Part shown: one piece after another, positions 35,632-38,632 of the stretch
Numbering within the stretch: the first letter of the stretch is position 1
Layout of the letters: each line of letters starts with the position of its first letter
Assembly: GCA_937952235.1 (NCBI GenBank)
Contig: CALFZM010000372.1
Span: 1-38,632, forward strand
Length of the DNA: 38,632 nt
DNA from: an uncultured Opitutia bacterium
GTDB lineage: Bacteria > Verrucomicrobiota > Verrucomicrobiia > Opitutales > Opitutaceae
Direction of reading: 5' to 3'
The notes under the pieces: model-generated
Database searches by the model: none
What the model saw: the letters and a program-made list of their open reading frames with translations, nothing else
Told to the model about the DNA's origin: nothing
Translations under genes and position numbers: made by a program

Positions 35632-35690
35632 GCCCACGGAGCACAAGGACGCGGAGATCGGTCCGCCCTCTTCCGAGGATTTCCGTGGGC
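35632..35690. repeat. Inverted repeat upstream of the sigma factor gene
   Basis: GCCCACGGA at 35632-35640 is perfectly complementary to TCCGTGGGC at 35682-35690, with an inner GCGGA/TCCGC pair at 35651-35655 and 35662-35666. It lies in the 127-base gap between the DUF1501 and sigma genes. It could end the upstream transcript or be a remnant repeat with CACGGAGCACA-type sequence. Confidence 0.5.
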
Positions 35691-35740
35691 GGCCCGAATC
35701 TGGCCTGCGGGCCGTGCGTTTTCGACCCCGGCGGCTACCA

Positions 35741-35748
35741 AGGGGGTG
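35741..35748 (+). promoter_or_regulatory. Ribosome binding site fixing the sigma factor start
   Basis: AGGGGGTG differs by one base from the ideal AGGAGGTG and ends six bases before the ATG at 35755. It overlaps an in-frame GTG at 35746, which is therefore unlikely to be the start. Confidence 0.75.
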
Positions 35749-35754
35749 AACATC

Positions 35755-37146
35755 ATGAATGAAGACGCCGACCTGCTTCGCCGTTATGCCGCCGCGGGCG
35801 CCGAGGATGCCTTCGCCGCTCTCGTGCAGCGCCACGTCAATTTCGTCTATGCCTGCGCGTTGCGGCGCGTGGGCGGCGATCGTCACGCCGCCGAGGACGT
35901 CGCCCAGCGCGTGTTCCTCGCGCTTGCCCGGAGCGCGGGCCGGCTGGCGGGCCGTGCCTCCCTCGGTGGCTGGTTGCACACCACGACGCGCAACGTCGCA
36001 GCCCAGCACGTTCGCGGGGAGCGGCGGCGGCGCGTTCGCGAATCCGCCGCCCACACCATGAACGCGCCCGACCCCTCCCCGGCGCCCGACTGGGAAAAGC
36101 TCGGGCCGGTGCTCGACGAGGCGCTCGATGCCATGAGCGAGTCGGATCGCGAGGCGGTGCTGCTGCGCTTTTTCCAGGGCTGCTCGTACGCGGAGGTGGG
36201 CGCGCGGCTTCGCCTGGCCGAGAACGCCGCGCGGATGCGGGTGGACCGCGCCCTGGACCGGCTGCGCGGCGCGCTCGAGCGCGGCGGCATCACCTCGACC
36301 GCGGGCGGACTGGCCGTCGCGCTCGCGCAGCAGGCCAGCGTGGCCGCGCCGGCGGGACTCGCGGCGGCCGCGACCACCTCGGCCTTGGCCGGCGCGGGGA
36401 CGGGGGGCGGGTTGTTGGCGTTCCTCGGACTCGGCCCGGTCACGGCCGGCCTGACGGGCGTGGCACTCGTGGCGGGCGCCGGCCTGTATTGGGCGGAGCA
36501 CCGCGCGCAGGAGCAGCTGCGCGCGGAAATCAGGACCCTCAAGGCGGCGCAGGCCCGGCTGCCGGCGCTGCGGGACGAGAATCGCCAGCTCACCCTGGCT
36601 GCGGCCGAGGTGGAGGAGTTGCGTCGCGATGATGCGGCACTCCGTGCGCTCGGCACCCGGGTGGCCGAGGTCCGCCAGGCCCAGGCCGAGCGCACCCGGG
36701 CGGCCGAGGCGCGGCAGATGGCGCGCCGGCGCGAGCTTGAAAGCTGGGCAAAGGAACAGGACCGGCTCGCCCAGGCGGAGGTCGACCGGATGAACAAGGA
36801 GGGCGCGGAGCTCGTTCGCGAATACAAGCAGTTCACGGCGCAGGCGAATCAGCCGGAGCTCGACGCGTCGGCGCGGCAGCAGGCCGATCTCGCCGCGAAG
36901 GCGCTGCTGGCCCGGATCCAGGCCAAGCAGGTGGAAATCAAGTCCTACCTCGCGGCGGAGCGGGCCCGGCTCGCCGGCGCCACCGCGGAATTGCGCGGGC
37001 AGGCCGCCCCGGCGAAGGGCGCCGGCCCGTTCTCCTTCCGACCGGGGAATCATCCGTCGGGTGGGCAGGGGCCGGCGGCGGATCCGGCTGCGGCTCCGGG
37101 GACCAACGCGGGCCGGGGTGAAGGCAGGCTCCAGTTGCGCCCATGA
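35755..37146 (+). CDS. ECF sigma factor with C-terminal membrane helix and coiled coil
   Basis: A 463-residue protein. The first 180 residues are an ECF sigma factor: region 2 runs from AFAALVQRHVNFVYACALRRVGG through AEDVAQRVFLALAR and GGWLHTTTRNVA; region 4 has LDAMSESDREAVLLRFFQGCSYAEVGARL and ARMRVDRALDRLR. A small-residue linker leads to one hydrophobic helix (GLLAFLGLGPVTAGLTGVALVAGAGLYW, about 217-246), then about 150 residues of charged coiled coil and a Pro/Gly-rich tail. Typical ECF factors stop near residue 190, so the tail may tether or autoinhibit the sigma domain at the membrane. No separate anti-sigma gene is seen. Its stop overlaps the start of the next gene (ATGA). Confidence 0.9.
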   Translation: MNEDADLLRRYAAAGAEDAFAALVQRHVNFVYACALRRVGGDRHAAEDVAQRVFLALARSAGRLAGRASLGGWLHTTTRNVAAQHVRGERRRRVRESAAHTMNAPDPSPAPDWEKLGPVLDEALDAMSESDREAVLLRFFQGCSYAEVGARLRLAENAARMRVDRALDRLRGALERGGITSTAGGLAVALAQQASVAAPAGLAAAATTSALAGAGTGGGLLAFLGLGPVTAGLTGVALVAGAGLYWAEHRAQEQLRAEIRTLKAAQARLPALRDENRQLTLAAAEVEELRRDDAALRALGTRVAEVRQAQAERTRAAEARQMARRRELESWAKEQDRLAQAEVDRMNKEGAELVREYKQFTAQANQPELDASARQQADLAAKALLARIQAKQVEIKSYLAAERARLAGATAELRGQAAPAKGAGPFSFRPGNHPSGGQGPAADPAAAPGTNAGRGEGRLQLRP

Positions 37147-37463
37147 GCACGACCACGAGGAATCGCCGGCGCTCCGGTCCCGCGGCCCTGCTCGGGGTCG
37201 CGCTCGTGCTCGGTGGGGCGGCGTCGGTTCACCTGGTGCAGCGCCAGGAAACGGTCGCCCTGCGGGCGGAGCGGGAGCTGCGCCGCGCCGAGGCGGCGGA
37301 GGCGGAGTCGCTGAGGAGCGAGAATGGGCGGCTGCGCGCCGCGCAACCCGACGCCGCCACGCTCGCCGGACTGCGGGCGGAGCGGGAGACGCTGGCCCGG
37401 CTGCGGGCCGAGCTCGATGCGCTCGAGCGGTCGGCCCGGGCGGCGGAAGCGACCGGACGCTGA
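37143..37463 (+). CDS. Small membrane-anchored coiled-coil protein coupled to the sigma factor
   Basis: A 106-residue protein with a basic start (TTTRNRRRSG), one hydrophobic helix (AALLGVALVLGGAASVHLV, about 13-31) and a continuous Ala/Arg/Glu/Leu coiled coil to the end. The start ATG overlaps the sigma factor stop as ATGA, so it is translationally coupled. Its coiled coil resembles that of the sigma tail: LRSENGRLRAA against LRDENRQLTLA, each followed by repeated LR(A/R) heptads. It may pair with the tail as a regulator or be a duplicate of it. I know no named family for it. The frame and coupling make it a credible gene despite its size. Confidence 0.72.
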   Translation: MSTTTRNRRRSGPAALLGVALVLGGAASVHLVQRQETVALRAERELRRAEAAEAESLRSENGRLRAAQPDAATLAGLRAERETLARLRAELDALERSARAAEATGR

Positions 37464-37528
37464 AGCCAGGGCGGGTTGCGGGCGCGATCCCGATCTCAAC
37501 CTTGCGCGCGGGGACGATTCCCGCGGAA

Positions 37529-38596
37529 ATGACCCCCATGCTTCGCCCCGCCCTCCGTCCGACGCGCCGCCGTTTTATCCAGGCCGGCCTGGTGGCGGGC
37601 GGGTTGGCGGCCGCGGGGTCGCGGGCCGCGGACCTGGCCCCGGGGCGGGCCGCGCTGGCGTTTCGGCCGGGCCTGCCGGTGCCGGGCTGGCAGGCCGAAC
37701 TGCGCGCCCGACTTCGCCAGGTCCTCGGCGTGCCGGAACGTACGGGCGGACCGCTGCAGCCGCGCGTCGACCCGCACCGCGAGACGGCGGACTACACGAT
37801 GCACCGGATCGGGTTCACCGCCGAGCCGGGCGAGGAGGTGCCGGGCTGGCTGCTGCAACCGAAGGCCGCGCGGGGCCCGCTGCCGGTGATGATCTGCCTG
37901 CAGGGCCATTCTCCCGGCATGCACATCTCGATCGGCGAGGCGCGCAACGAAGCGGAGCGGAAATCGATCGCGGGCGGACGCGATCTCGCGCTGCAAGCCG
38001 TGGCGCAGGGCTGGGCCGCGCTCGTGATCGAGCAGCGGGCGTTCGGGGAGCGGGCCAAGCCGGGGGTGAAGTGCAACGACGCCGCGCTGTTCGCGCTGCA
38101 CCAGGGCAGGCCGCTGACGGGCCAGCGGGTGTTCGACGTGATGCGCGCGATCGACTTCGTGGCGACGCAGCCCGGGCTGGATGCGAACCGCATCGGGTGC
38201 ATCGGCAACTCCACCGGCGGCACGGTGAGTTTCTACGCGGCGTGCGTGGAACCGCGGATCGCGCTGGCGGTGGTGTCGTGTTCCTTCTGCACGTTCGAGG
38301 ACTCCTGGCTCAGCATTCCGCACTGCGCGTGCGGCTATCTGCCGGGCATCGTGCCGGTGGCCGACATGCCTGACCTTGCCGGCTTGGTGGCGCCGCGGCG
38401 GCTGCTGATCGTGGCGGGACGCGAGGACAACCTGGCCCGGATCGCCGGCGTGGAGCGCGGCTACCGGCACGCGCGGGAGATCTTCGCCGCGGCGGGGGTG
38501 GCGGATCGGGTGCGGCTCGTGGTGGGGGAGGGCGGGCACCAGTTTTATCCCCGGGAAGCGTGGCCGGTGATCGGGGAGATGGCACGGGAGTGGTAG
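37529..38596 (+). CDS. Tat-exported alpha/beta hydrolase (acetyl esterase/dienelactone hydrolase-like)
   Basis: A 355-residue serine hydrolase with a twin-arginine signal (PTRRRFIQAGLVAGGLAAAG). The oxyanion and nucleophile elbow region is complete: MICLQGHSPGM, then GNSTGG with Ser228, an acid residue around Asp300 in VAGREDN, and His337 in GEGGHQFYP. The GWLLQPK...PVMICLQGH layout matches the large group of exported esterases that Verrucomicrobiota and Planctomycetota use to deacylate polysaccharides; substrate is not determinable. Starts at 37529 (MTPM) and 37538 (MLRP) are both possible and neither has a good ribosome binding site; the frame upstream overlaps the sigma factor genes. A type 2 repeat arm begins three bases after the stop. 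Confidence 0.87.
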   Translation: MTPMLRPALRPTRRRFIQAGLVAGGLAAAGSRAADLAPGRAALAFRPGLPVPGWQAELRARLRQVLGVPERTGGPLQPRVDPHRETADYTMHRIGFTAEPGEEVPGWLLQPKAARGPLPVMICLQGHSPGMHISIGEARNEAERKSIAGGRDLALQAVAQGWAALVIEQRAFGERAKPGVKCNDAALFALHQGRPLTGQRVFDVMRAIDFVATQPGLDANRIGCIGNSTGGTVSFYAACVEPRIALAVVSCSFCTFEDSWLSIPHCACGYLPGIVPVADMPDLAGLVAPRRLLIVAGREDNLARIAGVERGYRHAREIFAAAGVADRVRLVVGEGGHQFYPREAWPVIGEMAREW

Positions 38597-38598
38597 CA

Positions 38599-38623
38599 GG
38601 GAGCGCGGACGTCCTCGTCCGCC
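38599..38623 (+). repeat. Type 2 repeat arm at the window edge
   Basis: GGGAGCGCGGACG followed by TCCTCGTCCGCC, the best match to the type 2 consensus. The inverted partner, if present, lies beyond the end of the window. Confidence 0.8.
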
Positions 38624-38632
38624 AGTTCGAAG

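Overview
The window is a contiguous, high-GC stretch of chromosome with 28 protein genes I can support. It most resembles Verrucomicrobiota, probably Opitutaceae. The evidence for this is a PSD1/DUF1549-DUF1553 plus DUF1501 gene pair, Tat-exported Gfo/Idh/MocA oxidoreductases, secreted proteins ending in the RAVGPTL-type C-terminal module, an ECF sigma factor with a membrane coiled-coil tail, PPi-type phosphofructokinase, and Kdo activation (kdsB), which implies a Gram-negative LPS envelope. I recognise no tRNA, rRNA, CRISPR array, integrase or transposase. The lineage call is inference from gene content.

Layout. 1-4.65 kb is housekeeping: TatD nuclease, HPr (minus), kdsB, carA (minus) and a lysine 2,3-aminomutase. 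4.65-5.06 kb has no protein gene but holds a likely small RNA ending in a clear terminator. 5.06-10.2 kb is a divergent pair of secreted proteins, CotH kinase-like and PhoD-like, sharing the same C-terminal module. 10.37-12.7 kb is a TPP riboswitch in front of a TonB-dependent receptor, which points to thiamine or thiamine-precursor uptake. A pRiA4b ORF-3-like protein, CstA and type I isopentenyl-diphosphate isomerase follow.

15.98-21.77 kb is the most distinctive block. It is a six-gene operon matching the ebo (eustigmatophyte bacterial operon) cluster: a small 105-residue protein, a TatD-like hydrolase (EboB), an EboE TIM barrel, a UbiA-like prenyltransferase (EboC), a dehydroquinate-synthase-like enzyme (EboD) and an alkaline-phosphatase-superfamily protein (EboF). 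It is transcribed divergently from idi, so isoprenoid supply and a prenyltransferase-bearing metabolite system sit back to back. Ebo clusters are known from several phyla and have been linked to export of metabolite precursors to the periplasm in a cyanobacterium; the product here is unknown.

21.9-27.5 kb carries PPi-phosphofructokinase, then a DeoR regulator divergent from a class II aldolase and a bifunctional rhamnulose-1-phosphate aldolase/dehydrogenase, i.e. deoxysugar breakdown to a triose phosphate feeding glycolysis. 27.8-38.6 kb holds a ketopantoate reductase-like protein, an exported oxidoreductase/PSD1/DUF1501 set, an ECF sigma factor coupled to a small coiled-coil membrane protein, and a Tat-exported alpha/beta hydrolase.

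Two families of intergenic palindromic repeats run through the window. Type 1 is a double hairpin with GGTGGAG/CTCCACC ends, found just after stop codons. Type 2 is built from GCGGAC/GTCCGC hairpins; its two full copies are the only sizeable gaps inside the ebo operon and abut the ribosome binding sites of the next genes.
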